DNA from: Roseiarcus sp963832305
GTDB lineage: Bacteria; Pseudomonadota; Alphaproteobacteria; Rhizobiales; Beijerinckiaceae
DNA: 64,000 nucleotides
Reading direction: 5' to 3'
Assembly (NCBI GenBank): GCA_963832305.1
Contig: CAWHTU010000017.1
Coordinates: 62,001 to 126,000 of the forward strand
Position numbers and translations under genes: made by a program. The notes under the pieces were generated by a model. The model did not search any database, was not told the origin of the DNA, and was given only the letters and a program-made list of their open reading frames with translations. The first letter of the stretch is position 1. Every line of letters begins with the position of its first letter. Shown here in pieces: positions 1 through 8,859 of the stretch.

Positions 1-165
1 CTTGGAGCCCGGCGAGTTCTCGCCGCCCTGCTCCTCGGGGGGCTTTGCGACGCTGTCGTTGTAGTCCTCGTGCTCCGCGGCGTATGGCTGCCGATTCTCT
101 CTGGCTTGGCCATGCGGCAAGCTCGCGGCGGCATCGGGACGAGGCCGCGGATGATGTTTGTTCAT
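1..165 (-). CDS. Hypothetical hydrophilic protein, 3' end outside the window
   Basis: An open frame runs leftward from an ATG at 165 to the window edge without a stop (55 codons). A purine-rich GAGGGGA lies about 9 bases upstream of the ATG, a plausible ribosome-binding site. The visible peptide is polar, rich in His, Pro, Glu and Asn, and has no signal peptide or membrane segment. I do not recognise a family. The main support is the uninterrupted frame and the Shine-Dalgarno match. It would follow the DUF3175 gene on the same strand, 46 bases downstream of it. Confidence 0.45.
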   Translation of the reverse strand, partial: MNKHHPRPRPDAAASLPHGQARENRQPYAAEHEDYNDSVAKPPEEQGGENSPGSK

Positions 166-211
166 AGGTGAATGTCCCCTCGAATGGCGCGCGACGCGCG
201 GCGGGAATGGG

Positions 212-505
212 TCAGGCCTTGCGGCCGAACAGCCGGCGCAATTTTCCTTTGGCGGCTTCAAGCGTCCGCTTGCGGCCGGGCGGCAAGTTTCGACCCGCCC
301 TGTTGATGTACAGGTTCAGCATCGACATCGCCGAGCGGAACGCGCCCGACTTGCGGCGGTCGCTCGATTCCGCGGATCGCTTGAGCGATTCGGCGATTTC
401 GGCGGGGTCATCCTTATTGAACACGTGCGGCTCGAGGTCGAGCGCATCCGAGTGCGCTGTCACTTCAGCCGACCATTTCTTCTTCGTCCGATTGGGCTGC
501 GCCAT
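212..505 (-). CDS. DUF3175 family protein
   Basis: A 97-residue basic protein. It has the features I associate with DUF3175: an N-terminal KKKWSAEVTAHSDALDLEP stretch, a central SLKRSAE segment, an SAMSMLNLYINRAG core and a Lys/Arg-rich C-terminus. Such proteins are small, soluble and of unknown function. The frame is open upstream to a GTG at 514, but the ATG at 505 (reading MAQPNRT) is preferred because it matches the usual family N-terminus and has AGGTC just upstream. A terminator hairpin just upstream separates it from the next minus-strand gene, so it is probably transcribed on its own or with the following hypothetical. Confidence 0.8.
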   Translation of the reverse strand: MAQPNRTKKKWSAEVTAHSDALDLEPHVFNKDDPAEIAESLKRSAESSDRRKSGAFRSAMSMLNLYINRAGRNLPPGRKRTLEAAKGKLRRLFGRKA

Positions 506-520
506 GACCTGCACCGGTTG

Positions 521-549
521 AAAAAGAGGCTCCGGAGAACGGAGCCTCT
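521..549 (-). terminator. Rho-independent terminator after the small exported protein gene
   Basis: A perfect 10-bp stem (525-534 with 540-549) has a 5-base loop. Read on the minus strand it is followed by a run of five T (521-525). It sits 18 bases past the stop codon of the minus-strand gene that ends at 568. Confidence 0.8.
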
Positions 550-567
550 ATTGGAGAGGCGCCTGGC

Positions 568-828
568 TCAGAAGGCGCGCCATTCGCCGCCATGCCAGTA
601 GCCGCGGCCTGGATGCTCCTTCCAGGCGTGATGCTCGCCTTCCTTCCATCGCCAATCGTCCGGATGGATGATTATGCCGGCGGCCGGCGGATAGGCGTAA
701 GCCTCTGGCGAATGCCAGCAGTCGCCATCATCGTTGCAGACAATTCGCGCCGAGGCGCCCAGCGACGACATGGCGACCATGCCAAGTCCTGCGAAAGCGA
801 GAACGACGAGTTTTGCACGGGGATTCAT
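568..828 (-). CDS. Small exported Trp/His-rich protein
   Basis: An 86-residue protein. The start is the ATG at 828, chosen because a strong AGGAGG lies about 6 bases upstream (834-842) and because it gives a clean signal peptide: Lys/Arg, a hydrophobic core, then an ASA cleavage site near residue 27. The mature part is short and has two Cys (CNDDGDC), a HPDDWRWKEGEHHAW segment and a C-terminal GRGYWHGGEWRAF. Similar small periplasmic proteins with a CN..GDCWH start and a WKEGEH core are widespread and uncharacterised in rhizobial-type Alphaproteobacteria. Function is unknown. The gene ends at a clear terminator. Confidence 0.75.
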   Translation of the reverse strand: MNPRAKLVVLAFAGLGMVAMSSLGASARIVCNDDGDCWHSPEAYAYPPAAGIIIHPDDWRWKEGEHHAWKEHPGRGYWHGGEWRAF

Positions 829-1108
829 CTGGGGTCCTCCTATACGATTGGTCACCCGAAACGCCCGTGCAAGCCGAATGTTCCCGTGTCGGTCGACCTC
901 CCCGGCGGCGCCGGACCCGCCGATCGTCTGCCCGGGTCCTCTGGACAAATATCCGCGGCGCCTCTTTTTTGAATGCCGTTGTTCCGCTTTGCGCTGCGGC
1001 TTACCCCGCCTTCGCCGGCGAAATCATTCGGGCTAGGATGGAAAGCCGGCGCGATTGCGCTTGGAGAGCGCGCGCCAGCGGCTCGCCCTTACTGCGTGGA
1101 CCCCTGAC

Positions 1109-1972
1109 ATGAGACTGCGCTCGCTTCTCTTCGTCCCCGGCGACTCCGAGCGCAAGTTCGCCCGCGCGCGGGACTGCGGCGCCGACGCGCTGATCCTCGA
1201 CCTCGAGGACTCCGTTGCGCCACCCAACAAGGCCGGCGCACGCGCCCTGGTCGCGAGCCTGATCGACGACGAGCCGGGCCGCGCCTGGTCCTGCTGGGTG
1301 CGGGTCAATGCGCTCGACACCGAGCTCACGGCCGACGACCTCGCTGCGGTCGTCAAGCCCGGCCTTGACGCGCTCCTGATCCCGAAGGCCAACGGCGCGG
1401 CCGATCTCGAGTGTGTCGCCGGACGCCTCGATGCGCTCGAAAAGAGCGCCGGGATGCGGGAGGGCTCGGTCAAGCTGGGTTGCCTGACGACGGAAACGCC
1501 AAAGGCGATGTTCACGCTCGCCTCCTACGCGCCGGCCCATCCCCGGCTCATGGCGCTGACCTGGGGCGCCGAGGACCTCGCGGCGGCGCTCGGCGCGTCC
1601 GACAACAAGGAGGCGGACGGCGCCTGGACGTTTCCCTATCAACTCGCGCGGGCGCAATGCCTATTCGCCGCGGCGGCGGCCGAAGTCGCGGCGATCGACA
1701 CCGTGTACACCAACTTTCGCGATTCCGACGGGCTCGAACAGGATTGCCGGCGCTCCCGGCGCGACGGCTTCGCCGGCCGCCTCGCCATTCACCCCGATCA
1801 GATCCCAATCATCAACCGCGCCTATACGCCGTCCGAAGCCGAGATCGAGCACGCGCGCAAGATCATCGCCGCCTTCGACGCCCATCCCGGCGCCGGCGCG
1901 CTCGGCGTCGACGGCAAGATGGTCGACATCCCGCACCTGAAGGCGGCGCGCAAAACCCTGTCGTCGATCTGA
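1109..1972 (+). CDS. CitE-like CoA ester lyase (HpcH/HpaI aldolase family)
   Basis: A 287-residue TIM-barrel lyase. Family marks are the N-terminal MRLRSLLFVPGDSERKF, the LILDLEDSV strand with the metal-region acidic residues, TETPKA, the WGAEDLAAALGA segment with the metal-binding Glu/Asp, and the C-terminal AIHPDQIPIIN. Members cleave or form (S)-malyl-, methylmalyl-, citramalyl- or citryl-CoA. The exact substrate cannot be read from sequence. The start is the ATG at 1109, because the family begins with the R-S-L-L-F-V-P-G motif. The divergent small exported gene shares the 280-base upstream region. It appears monocistronic. Confidence 0.85.
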   Translation: MRLRSLLFVPGDSERKFARARDCGADALILDLEDSVAPPNKAGARALVASLIDDEPGRAWSCWVRVNALDTELTADDLAAVVKPGLDALLIPKANGAADLECVAGRLDALEKSAGMREGSVKLGCLTTETPKAMFTLASYAPAHPRLMALTWGAEDLAAALGASDNKEADGAWTFPYQLARAQCLFAAAAAEVAAIDTVYTNFRDSDGLEQDCRRSRRDGFAGRLAIHPDQIPIINRAYTPSEAEIEHARKIIAAFDAHPGAGALGVDGKMVDIPHLKAARKTLSSI

Positions 1973-2241
1973 CGCTCCGAGCGATCCCGTCAGGGGCGCC
2001 ATCATGTTCTTGCTTCGTTCTCGCAATTGGACTATGATCGCCTACGATCAAGCGCATGCCGATTTTGGGGCTGTCACGTGAATCGTGAGGCCGACTGCTT
2101 CGCTTCATAAAGGGTTTTCGGACCGATGATCGACCTGTCAGTTTGGCGGATCGACCCTATATAGACAGCATGTACGGGCGAGCCTTCGCAGGACTCGCCG
2201 AACGTCAATTACCCCCCGTCAAAAGCTTATCGAGGGACACT

Positions 2242-3678
2242 ATGGCAGACGCAAGCGCACTATGGGGCCTTCTCAGCCAGGCCGCCGACCCGGCGGTCGC
2301 CCAGGCCCTTGAGAAATCAGTGGAATCAGATCCAGACCGCACCTTGAACCGGATCAACCCGCTTGCCTACGCGGCGGAGCACGGACTCGACGAGGAACAC
2401 ACGATCGGCGGTCTCGTACATGCGGCTCGACTGGGACTGTTCGACATGTCGTGGAACATGTTGTGCCCGGGGTGCGGCGGCGTGCTCGAGAGCGGCGCGG
2501 CGCTAAAAACCATCAATCACACGCATTACTACTGCTCGCTCTGCGCGTCGGACTACGAACCGACGCTCGACCAGCTCGTCGAGGTGACGTTCACCGTCAA
2601 TCCGCGGATTCGTCGCATCGCCGCGCACGATCCCGATTCGCTTCCCTTCGCCGAATACATGCGCCAGATCTTCTGGAGCTCGAGCACCAACGTGCCTGAC
2701 GATGTCGAAAGCGTCGTTCAGAATACGACGCTCGACGCTATGGAGCTGGCGCCGGGCGAAAAGGCGGCCATGTCGCTGAGCCTCCCGAAGGGATTTGCGA
2801 TCGTATTCGATCCCGTGACCCATTCCTCGCTCTTTCTGGAGGTCGACGGCGAGGAGACGCATGAGCGACGCAATCTGTCGCTCGTCTTCACCGATAAGCA
2901 CGTTCACAGCGGCACGCTCAAGATTCAGCCCGGGCCGACGCGTATTTCGTACGAGAACAAAGCCGCGCGTCGGACGCTGCCAGGCGTTTGGATACATACC
3001 GACGCGATGGAGAAGATCACCAGCGGGCGACGGCCGTTCTTGAACGCTACGCGGCTGCTCACCAACCAGGAGTTCCGCGATCTCTATCGCAGCGGCACGT
3101 TCGATCCGGAGCAGCGGTTCAAGATCACCAGCCTCACGATCCTGTTCACCGACCTCAGGGGATCGACGGCGCTCTACGATCGCATCGGCGATCTCGCCGC
3201 CTTCGATCTCGTGCGCAGCCATTTCGGCGCTCTGCTCGATGCGGTGGCCGCCGAGGGCGGCGCGGTGGTCAAGACCATCGGCGATGCGGTGATGGCGACC
3301 TTCGCGACCCCCGACCGAGCTCTGCGCGCGGCGATGCGGATGCGCGAGGAAATGCGCAAGATCAACGAGGCTCGCGGCAGCGAGGACCTGGCGCTCAACA
3401 TCGGACTCCATTCGGGTCCGTGTCTGGCGGTGATGCTGGACGACCGGCAGGACTATTTCGGCCAGACGGTCAATATCGCCTCTCGCGTTCAGGGGTTGGC
3501 GGAGCCGGACGCGATCCTGGCCACGAAGCCGATCATCGAAAGCTCGGAGGTCGCCCGCCTGCTTGGCGAATCGAGCTATCGAACGAAGCCGCGGCAGTCA
3601 TCGCTGCCGCTGCGCGGGATTAGCGAAGCGTTCGAGATCTACGAGGTTCGCGAACGGGAGACCGCCGCGGCCGCGTAA
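2242..3678 (+). CDS. Class III adenylate/guanylate cyclase with N-terminal DUF5939 zinc-ribbon region
   Basis: A 478-residue cytoplasmic protein from the ATG at 2242, which has GAGGGA five bases upstream. An in-frame ATG at 2170 and a TTG at 2143 are alternatives. The N-terminal half resembles DUF5939 and holds two Cys pairs (CPGC and CSLC, about 27 residues apart) likely to bind zinc. The C-terminal half is a class III nucleotide cyclase: ILFTDLRGST with the first metal Asp, KTIGDAVMATF with the second, and QDYFGQTVNIASRVQ. It should make cAMP or cGMP. No membrane segment is visible, so it is probably a soluble sensor-cyclase. The ligand is unknown. A second, different cyclase lies near the other end of the window. 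Confidence 0.85.
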   Translation: MADASALWGLLSQAADPAVAQALEKSVESDPDRTLNRINPLAYAAEHGLDEEHTIGGLVHAARLGLFDMSWNMLCPGCGGVLESGAALKTINHTHYYCSLCASDYEPTLDQLVEVTFTVNPRIRRIAAHDPDSLPFAEYMRQIFWSSSTNVPDDVESVVQNTTLDAMELAPGEKAAMSLSLPKGFAIVFDPVTHSSLFLEVDGEETHERRNLSLVFTDKHVHSGTLKIQPGPTRISYENKAARRTLPGVWIHTDAMEKITSGRRPFLNATRLLTNQEFRDLYRSGTFDPEQRFKITSLTILFTDLRGSTALYDRIGDLAAFDLVRSHFGALLDAVAAEGGAVVKTIGDAVMATFATPDRALRAAMRMREEMRKINEARGSEDLALNIGLHSGPCLAVMLDDRQDYFGQTVNIASRVQGLAEPDAILATKPIIESSEVARLLGESSYRTKPRQSSLPLRGISEAFEIYEVRERETAAAA

Positions 3679-3689
3679 CTCCCTTGTCG

Positions 3690-3723
3690 TTCCCGATTGG
3701 CCGCAAAAACGGCCGATCGGGAA
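3690..3723. terminator. Hairpin between convergent genes
   Basis: A 14-bp stem (3690-3703 with 3710-3723, one G-T wobble) with a CAAAAA loop lies between the ends of the cyclase gene and the minus-strand hypothetical. No long T tract follows on either strand, so it is a likely but not classical terminator serving both genes. Confidence 0.5.
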
Positions 3724-3736
3724 TTCGGGGCTCCCG

Positions 3737-4294
3737 TCAACCGGCGTCGGTCGTTCGGCGTCCTGCCTTCTCGCGCTCGCGCCAGAAAACCATGTGGCCC
3801 CCGCGGTCGAGAATTCGCAACGCGATCGTCTTTGGCGGCCAGGTCGCGGCCGCGGCGGCGATGATCGCGGCGGAAACATCCGAGGCGCGGATCTCGACTT
3901 CCCGCAATAGCGACTGTTCGGCGTCCGTCCCGGCGCCGAGGAATTGGATTCGGTACGGCTCGGGGGTCGGGACGTCGTTTCGGTCGGGCTGACGTCCCGG
4001 CCCATCCTCGGCGAAGGACCCAGCCCCGCGCGCCTCGCCCGGCTCGCGATCCATCACGAAAAAGGTGTTCATCTCCAACTGCGTCGAGATATTGAGGCCG
4101 ATCCGGCTCCCGGTCTGGCGCGCTACCGCCCGCGCGACCAGGGCCCAATCCTCGGCGATCGCGTCGGAACTCGCTTCGTGTTCCCGTCGCCGCGCCTCGT
4201 GATAGGCCCTGTCGCCAAGATCGCGGATGAGCGCCTCGGCCTCGGCTTCGATCCGTTCCGTTCTCGCGCGCCGGCTTGGCGCCCAGGAGACCAT
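3737..4294 (-). CDS. Conserved hypothetical protein, 185 aa
   Basis: I take the ATG at 4294 (reading MVSWAPSRRART). The N-terminal 50 residues are a charged helix (RTERIEAEAEALIRDLGDRA) of a kind often found in short alphaproteobacterial hypotheticals. Later comes IEIRASDVSAAI-type text and a GHMVFWRERE C-terminus. There is no signal peptide, membrane segment or recognised domain. The gene converges on the cyclase across a hairpin. Function is unknown. The reading frame extends upstream of 4294, but that part does not look protein-like. Confidence 0.5.
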   Translation of the reverse strand: MVSWAPSRRARTERIEAEAEALIRDLGDRAYHEARRREHEASSDAIAEDWALVARAVARQTGSRIGLNISTQLEMNTFFVMDREPGEARGAGSFAEDGPGRQPDRNDVPTPEPYRIQFLGAGTDAEQSLLREVEIRASDVSAAIIAAAAATWPPKTIALRILDRGGHMVFWREREKAGRRTTDAG

Positions 4295-4541
4295 TCCGAC
4301 CCCCTCTGCCCTAAGGTCAATTGCTGCACAATTTCCCGCGCTATGCAACCTCTACAACCACGCAGGGGAACTGCTGTTCCATAGGTGGCATCGGAGTTGA
4401 CACCGTTCTGGTTGCTGACACCCCTGCCATCCTCCCCGCCTCTTGCCGTTGGTTTACTATTCGCCGGGGGTACGGCAAAACCCACGAGGGACTCCGAGAC
4501 ATAGGATTCACTCGCCTGAAGGCGATTCTCCAGGACGTAAC

Positions 4542-5511
4542 GTGAGTTGGCAGGGGCGTTGCACCGCGAGCAGCGAGCGTCGTGGAAGAAGCGGACGCGA
4601 CGTCTGGCGGACCGCTTTCCGCGCCGATGCAATCAGCCTCCGGCTTATCGGCTCTATCTTCGCTGGAGTGGCGATGCTGCCTGCCTTCGCCGTCGCGCAG
4701 CAGGCGCCGGCTCCCGGCGAAGTCGCGCCACCGGGCGCCGAACAGGATCTGGGCGGCGGGCCGGAGGGCGATATCCTCAATCGGACGCGTCTTTTCCAGC
4801 TCTATTACGCCGTCAAGACGGCGCCGGGCAGCGGTCCGAACGGAACGATCCGGACCGTCACCACCGACACATTCAAGCTTCGCGGCGACACCACCATCGA
4901 TTTGAACTCGGATTGGCAATTGGCGCTCCGCGCCGATCTGCCTTTTAAGGCCAAGGACGCGTACAACTCGGGCAATCCGAACGCCGATTTTCTCCACGGG
5001 CTTGGCGATGCGGATATCCAGGCGGCGCTTATCCACCAGATAAACGCCCGCTGGACGGCCGGCGCCGGCGCCCGCCTCATCATGCCGACCGGGGATTGGG
5101 ATAACGGCCTCGGCTCAGGAAAATGGCAGATCATGCCGCTCGCCGGGCGTTCGCTACGCCCTGCCGGAAATCGGTGCGGGCAGCTATCTCGAACCGCTGA
5201 TGCGCTACGACCAGAGCTTCGCCGGCGACCCAACAAAACGAGCGGTCAGCAACCTGCAATTCGCGCCGATGATCAATTTATCGCTGCCCGACCACTTTTT
5301 CTTCACCCTCTATCCGAACCCCGACATCCGCTGGAACTTCGGCCCCGCGGTCACCGGCCAGACGGGCCGGCTCTTTCTGCCGTTCGACGCGCGAATTGGG
5401 CGCAAGTTCTCGAAGACTCTCACTGTCTCCCTCGAAGTCGGCGTACCGATCGTCAAGCAATATCCGGTCTACGACTTCACGAGCCAGCTAAGAGTCAACA
5501 TTAATTTTTGA
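4542..5511 (+). pseudogene. Transporter/outer-membrane-beta-barrel-like exported protein, frameshifted
   Basis: The first frame gives a signal peptide (hydrophobic LIGSIFAGVAMLPAFAVAQ, cut after AVA) and then beta-strand-like text: LFQLYYAVKTAPG, LNSDWQLALRADLPF, GLGDADIQAALIHQ, GAGARLIMPTG. This resembles MetA-pathway phenol degradation or OmpW-like outer-membrane proteins. At the GGG run 5145-5147 the frame is lost. Deleting one G joins it smoothly to the next frame (MPLAGVRYALPEIGAG), which continues to the stop at 5511 with SLPDHFFFTLYPNPDIRWNF and a C-terminal aromatic residue typical of outer-membrane barrels. The start is uncertain. The GTG at 4542 has AGGAC upstream and gives a long but workable leader. 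It is either a real one-base insertion or a sequencing error. Confidence 0.6.
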
Positions 5512-5902
5512 CCTCATATGATTGATTATCAGATGTTTTCTATCGAGCGGCAAAAACTATCGATTGCTGAATATCGGAATTCATGCTATTCGTTTTCGAG
5601 ATTGGCGATAAGAGCGGAACTCAAGATGGTCGGTCGAGGAATTGCCCAGAGGCCGCGGCTTCCCAAGATCGGTGAAGGGCACAAGGAAGATGTTTTGCCT
5701 CGCCGGTCGCCTCAACCCTTTGAAAAGGCTCAATCCCGCCAAGGCGATCCAAGGGAATCCTAGCCTTTTTCTTGGCTGCGCTTGGCTCGGGTCGGGCTGG
5801 GCTTTGCCGGGTTTGGATAAATTTGGCGGCGGATTGGCGAAAGGCGATAAGGCGGAGCGCTCAATATTTGTCACTCAACCGTTTGATATCGCGTCGATCC
5901 CT
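5512..5902. other. Intergenic, no supported gene
   Basis: About 390 bases between the broken outer-membrane gene and gmk. A minus-strand frame at 5581-5874 exists but has no family resemblance and no convincing ribosome-binding site. The stretch around 5765-5830 is rich in short GGGCT/GGGTT repeats. I see no clear promoter or RNA gene. Confidence 0.4.
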
Positions 5903-6550
5903 TCACTCGTGCATCAGCTTCTCGACCAGCTGCTCGACGCCGGCCTCGACCCGCCTCGCCCGCAGCCGCTCGGCGGCGATGATCGCCACCGCGTCCCGAT
6001 AGGCGCGCTGAAGGTCGTCATTGACGATCACGAACTGGTAATTGCGCCACCGCCCAATCTCCTGCCGGGCGGCCTCGAGCCGGGCGCCGATCGAGGCCGC
6101 CGAATCCTCCGCCCGCCGTTCGAGGCGCGCGCGCAGTTCACGCAGCGAGGGCGGCAAGACGAAGATGCTGACGACATCTTCGCCGAGCCGCTCGCGCATC
6201 TGCTTTGCGCCCTGCCAGTCGATGTCGAACAGCATGTCGCGTCCCTGGGCCAGCACCTTCTCCACCGGCTCGCGCGGCGTCCCGTAGGCGTTGCCGTGCA
6301 CCTCGGCCCATTCGAGGAGATCGCCCGCTTTTCTCATTCGATCGAACTCGCGCCGGTCGATGAACCGGTAGTGGATCCCGTCGACTTCGGACGAGCGCCG
6401 CGGGCGCGTGGTCACCGAAACCGAGAGCGTGAGATCGAGCGCCTTGTCCTGCATCAGCATCCGGGTCAGCGTCGTCTTGCCCGCCCCGGACGGCGAGGAC
6501 AGAATCAGGATCATGCCTCGCCGGCTGGCCGCCATCGCTTCGAATCTCAC
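5903..6550 (-). CDS. gmk: Guanylate kinase
   Basis: 215 residues, normal for the family. It phosphorylates GMP to GDP with ATP in the cytoplasm. The P-loop is SSPSGAGKTTL near residue 18. The GMP-binding region includes SVTTRPRR, DGIHYRFIDRREF and GNAYGTPREPVE. The GTG start at 6550 overlaps the yicC stop by four bases (GTGA). An in-frame ATG at 6535 gives MAASRRGMILIL and is equally possible. The yicC-gmk order and the overlap are the common alphaproteobacterial arrangement and imply translational coupling. Confidence 0.95.
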   Translation of the reverse strand: MRFEAMAASRRGMILILSSPSGAGKTTLTRMLMQDKALDLTLSVSVTTRPRRSSEVDGIHYRFIDRREFDRMRKAGDLLEWAEVHGNAYGTPREPVEKVLAQGRDMLFDIDWQGAKQMRERLGEDVVSIFVLPPSLRELRARLERRAEDSAASIGARLEAARQEIGRWRNYQFVIVNDDLQRAYRDAVAIIAAERLRARRVEAGVEQLVEKLMHE

Positions 6551-7434
6551 TCGACGTTCTGCGCCTGCTCGCGGAATTGCTCGATTTGCGCTCTCAGTTC
6601 AAGCCCCTGCGCCGTGAGGCTGACGTCATTGGCCTTGGCGCTCAAGGTGCTTGCCTCCCGCGCCAGCTCCTGGGCGAGGAAATCGAGCCGCCGTCCGATC
6701 GCGCCTCCCCCGTCGATCAGCGCCCGAGCGGCGGCGATATGGGTCTTGAGCCGGTCGAGCTCCTCGCGGATGTCGGCCTTGGCCGCGAGCAGGATCGCCT
6801 CCTGGTAGAGACGGTTCTCGTCGAGGCCGCGCGCAGAGCCCATCAGCGCCTCGACGCTCTGGGCAAGCCGGGCGCGCACCGCCTCGGGCCGTCGCGCCGG
6901 GTTCAAGTCGGCGGCCTCGACCAGCCCGGCGATGGCCCAGAGCATGTCCTTGAGCACCAGGGCGAGCGCCCCTCCTTCCCACCGGCGCGCGGCGGTGAGC
7001 GCGGCGATCGCCTCATCGAGGCTGGCGAGCGCGCCCGCGCAGGCCGCGCTCACGGCCGCCTCGTCGTCCTCGGTGTCGGCCGCCTCAAGGACGCCGCGTA
7101 GCGCCAGCAGTCCGTCCATCGTCGGCGGCGCGAGCCCGGCCTTGATCGCCGCAGCGCGGGAGGCGACGGCGATCGATTCGAGCGCCGCCAGATCGATTCG
7201 CGCTGCCGCAGTCGCCCCCTCGCGTTGCGAGGATAGGGTGGCGAAGCAGGTCCCCCGCGCCAGCGCCTTGGCGAGCCGCGCGCGCGCCTCCCCTTCCGCG
7301 CGGTCGAAAGGCGCTGGCATGCGCAACCGGATGTCGAGGCCCTTGGCGTTGACGGTCTTGAGCTCGAACGTCCAGCGCCACGTGCCTCCACTCCCGGCGG
7401 CGCGGGCGAATCCCGTCATGCTGCTTACCGCCAT
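6547..7434 (-). CDS. yicC: YicC family endoribonuclease
   Basis: 295 residues from the ATG at 7434, where the sequence reads MAVSSMTGFARA. The SMTGFAR start is the family signature. Further marks are FELKTVNAKGLDIRLRMP, ENRLYQEAILLAAKADIREELDRLKTH (quoted only in part by its key run REELDRLKTH), and the C-terminal REASTLSAKANDVSLT with Glu and Lys residues typical of the YicC/YloC nuclease. It is linked to RNA turnover. It overlaps gmk by four bases and is probably co-transcribed with it. The upstream partner mltG found in many genomes is not here. Confidence 0.92.
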   Translation of the reverse strand: MAVSSMTGFARAAGSGGTWRWTFELKTVNAKGLDIRLRMPAPFDRAEGEARARLAKALARGTCFATLSSQREGATAAARIDLAALESIAVASRAAAIKAGLAPPTMDGLLALRGVLEAADTEDDEAAVSAACAGALASLDEAIAALTAARRWEGGALALVLKDMLWAIAGLVEAADLNPARRPEAVRARLAQSVEALMGSARGLDENRLYQEAILLAAKADIREELDRLKTHIAAARALIDGGGAIGRRLDFLAQELAREASTLSAKANDVSLTAQGLELRAQIEQFREQAQNVE

Positions 7435-7642
7435 TGCGCCTGTCCTTCGCCCGAATCGCGGGTTTGATCGTACAGGAATCCCGGCTCCCTCGAACCGCCC
7501 GCGGAGCGATGGCGGCCGCGCGCGAAGCGCCAAGCCGAAATCCACCCCCCGCCCGCTCTCTGGTTCATGTTGAGTTCATGCATAGACCCCTATGGCTCCG
7601 GATGACCCGCTGGGGTTTCAACAAATTGAGGAAGACCGACAA

Positions 7643-7855
7643 ATGATCAAGACCATTGCCGCCGCCGCCGTGCTCTCGCTCGGCCTCGCCGGTTACGCCT
7701 ACGCCGAAGACGCCGCCGCGCCTGCGGCCGCTCCGATGCATCATGTTCATCATCATGTTCATCATCACTATCATCACCACACGATGCACCACGAGATGCA
7801 CCACATGTCGCACCATCACGCGACGAAGATGGCGCCCGCAGCGCCCAATTCGTAA
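7643..7855 (+). CDS. Tiny exported histidine-rich peptide
   Basis: A 70-residue protein from the ATG at 7643, with GAGGAAG 8-9 bases upstream. Residues 1-21 form a signal peptide ending AYA. The mature part is about 48 residues and holds 18 His in clusters (HH, HHH) separated by Met, Val, Tyr and Glu, then ends KMAPAAPNS. Its composition suggests binding of transition metals such as Ni, Cu or Zn in the periplasm, but that is inference only. It stands alone, divergent from yicC, and is followed by a good terminator. Confidence 0.7.
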   Translation: MIKTIAAAAVLSLGLAGYAYAEDAAAPAAAPMHHVHHHVHHHYHHHTMHHEMHHMSHHHATKMAPAAPNS

Positions 7856-7900
7856 GGCGACCGCGGCGCGCTCGCACCGTTTAACGCGCCCAAATCTCAG

Positions 7901-7940
7901 GCTCTCCGGGCGGCAAGCCTGTCTGGAGAGCTTTTCTTTT
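7901..7940 (+). terminator. Rho-independent terminator of the His-rich peptide gene
   Basis: The 7-bp stem GCTCTCC (7901-7907) pairs with GGAGAGC (7925-7931) and is followed at once by TTTTCTTTT. It lies 45 bases after the stop codon. The loop is long (17 bases) and can fold internally. Confidence 0.7.
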
Positions 7941-7968
7941 CCCGGCCCGCTGTTTGGCCTGGCCGCGC

Positions 7969-8796
7969 TCAATCGCTGGCTTTCTTCGCCCGAACGCGCT
8001 TGCGCGTCTTGACCTCGACCCGCGGCCCTTCGGCCAGGCGGACCACTGCCCCCCACAGAGTTCGCACGTCCTGTTGGGTGAGCTCCATGCGATGGAAGAT
8101 GTTGCGCAGGTTTCGCCGCATGCCGGGCTTTTTGGTCACAGGGCGGAAAAAGCCGTTGTCCTCGAGCTTCCCCTCCAGATAATCGAAAAAGGCGAGCAGC
8201 ATCTCGCGCTGAGTCGGCGGCGATACGGCGCGCGGGATGGTCGACGGCGGCGGCTTGTCGCCTCGCGCGGCCTTGAACCATTCGTAGCCGCAGATGAGAA
8301 CCGCCTGCGACAGATTGAGCGAGGCGTAGGTCGGGCTTGAGGGAAAAGTGATGATCGAATTGGCGAGCGCCACCTCGTCATTGGTCAAACCGGTGCGTTC
8401 CGGCCCGAACAGGATGCCGCGCTTTTCATCCGCTGCAACGGCGGTCGCACCCATCGCGACGCTCGGGGTCAGGACTGCCTTCATCTGGCCGCGCTCGCGC
8501 GCGGTCGTTGCATAAACGGCGTTGAGATCGCCAACTGCCGCATCGACGCTCGGAAAGACCCGTGCGGCGTCCAAAAGAGCGGTCGCGCCTGCTGCCGCGG
8601 AATAGGCAACCTCGCGATAGTCGTCGACGCGCGGCCAACCTTCGCGCGGATTGACGAGACGCAGGTCGTCGAGGCCGAAATTGGCCATTGCGCGGGCGCA
8701 CATGCCGATGTTAACCGCCAGCTGCGGCCGAACCAGAATGACCGCCGGACCGCCCCCGAGCTGTGGCTTGGTCCTGTCCGTACCCGCGCCAACCAT
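7969..8796 (-). CDS. TrmJ-like SPOUT RNA methyltransferase
   Basis: 275 residues from the ATG at 8796; the extra upstream codons do not match the family. The SpoU/TrmH fold is shown by AVILVRPQLAVNIGMCARAM, the NFGLDDLRLVNPR strand, the motif 2 region GILFGPERTGL and the motif 3 region SLNLSQAVLI that forms the SAM knot. This pattern fits tRNA (cytidine/uridine-2'-O-)-methyltransferase TrmJ, which modifies position 32 of some tRNAs. The C-terminus is a basic Lys/Arg tail. The gene is downstream of the two secreted paralogues on the same strand. Confidence 0.85.
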   Translation of the reverse strand: MVGAGTDRTKPQLGGGPAVILVRPQLAVNIGMCARAMANFGLDDLRLVNPREGWPRVDDYREVAYSAAAGATALLDAARVFPSVDAAVGDLNAVYATTARERGQMKAVLTPSVAMGATAVAADEKRGILFGPERTGLTNDEVALANSIITFPSSPTYASLNLSQAVLICGYEWFKAARGDKPPPSTIPRAVSPPTQREMLLAFFDYLEGKLEDNGFFRPVTKKPGMRRNLRNIFHRMELTQQDVRTLWGAVVRLAEGPRVEVKTRKRVRAKKASD

Positions 8797-8859
8797 CGAG
8801 GGCGGGCTATAGCACGGCAGCCCCGAAGGCAATCGGATGGCGCGCGCCGAAACCGGGAA

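Noticed and set aside
5642..6808. Plus-strand open frame of 388 codons over gmk and yicC
   Set aside because: Both gmk and yicC are unmistakable on the minus strand.
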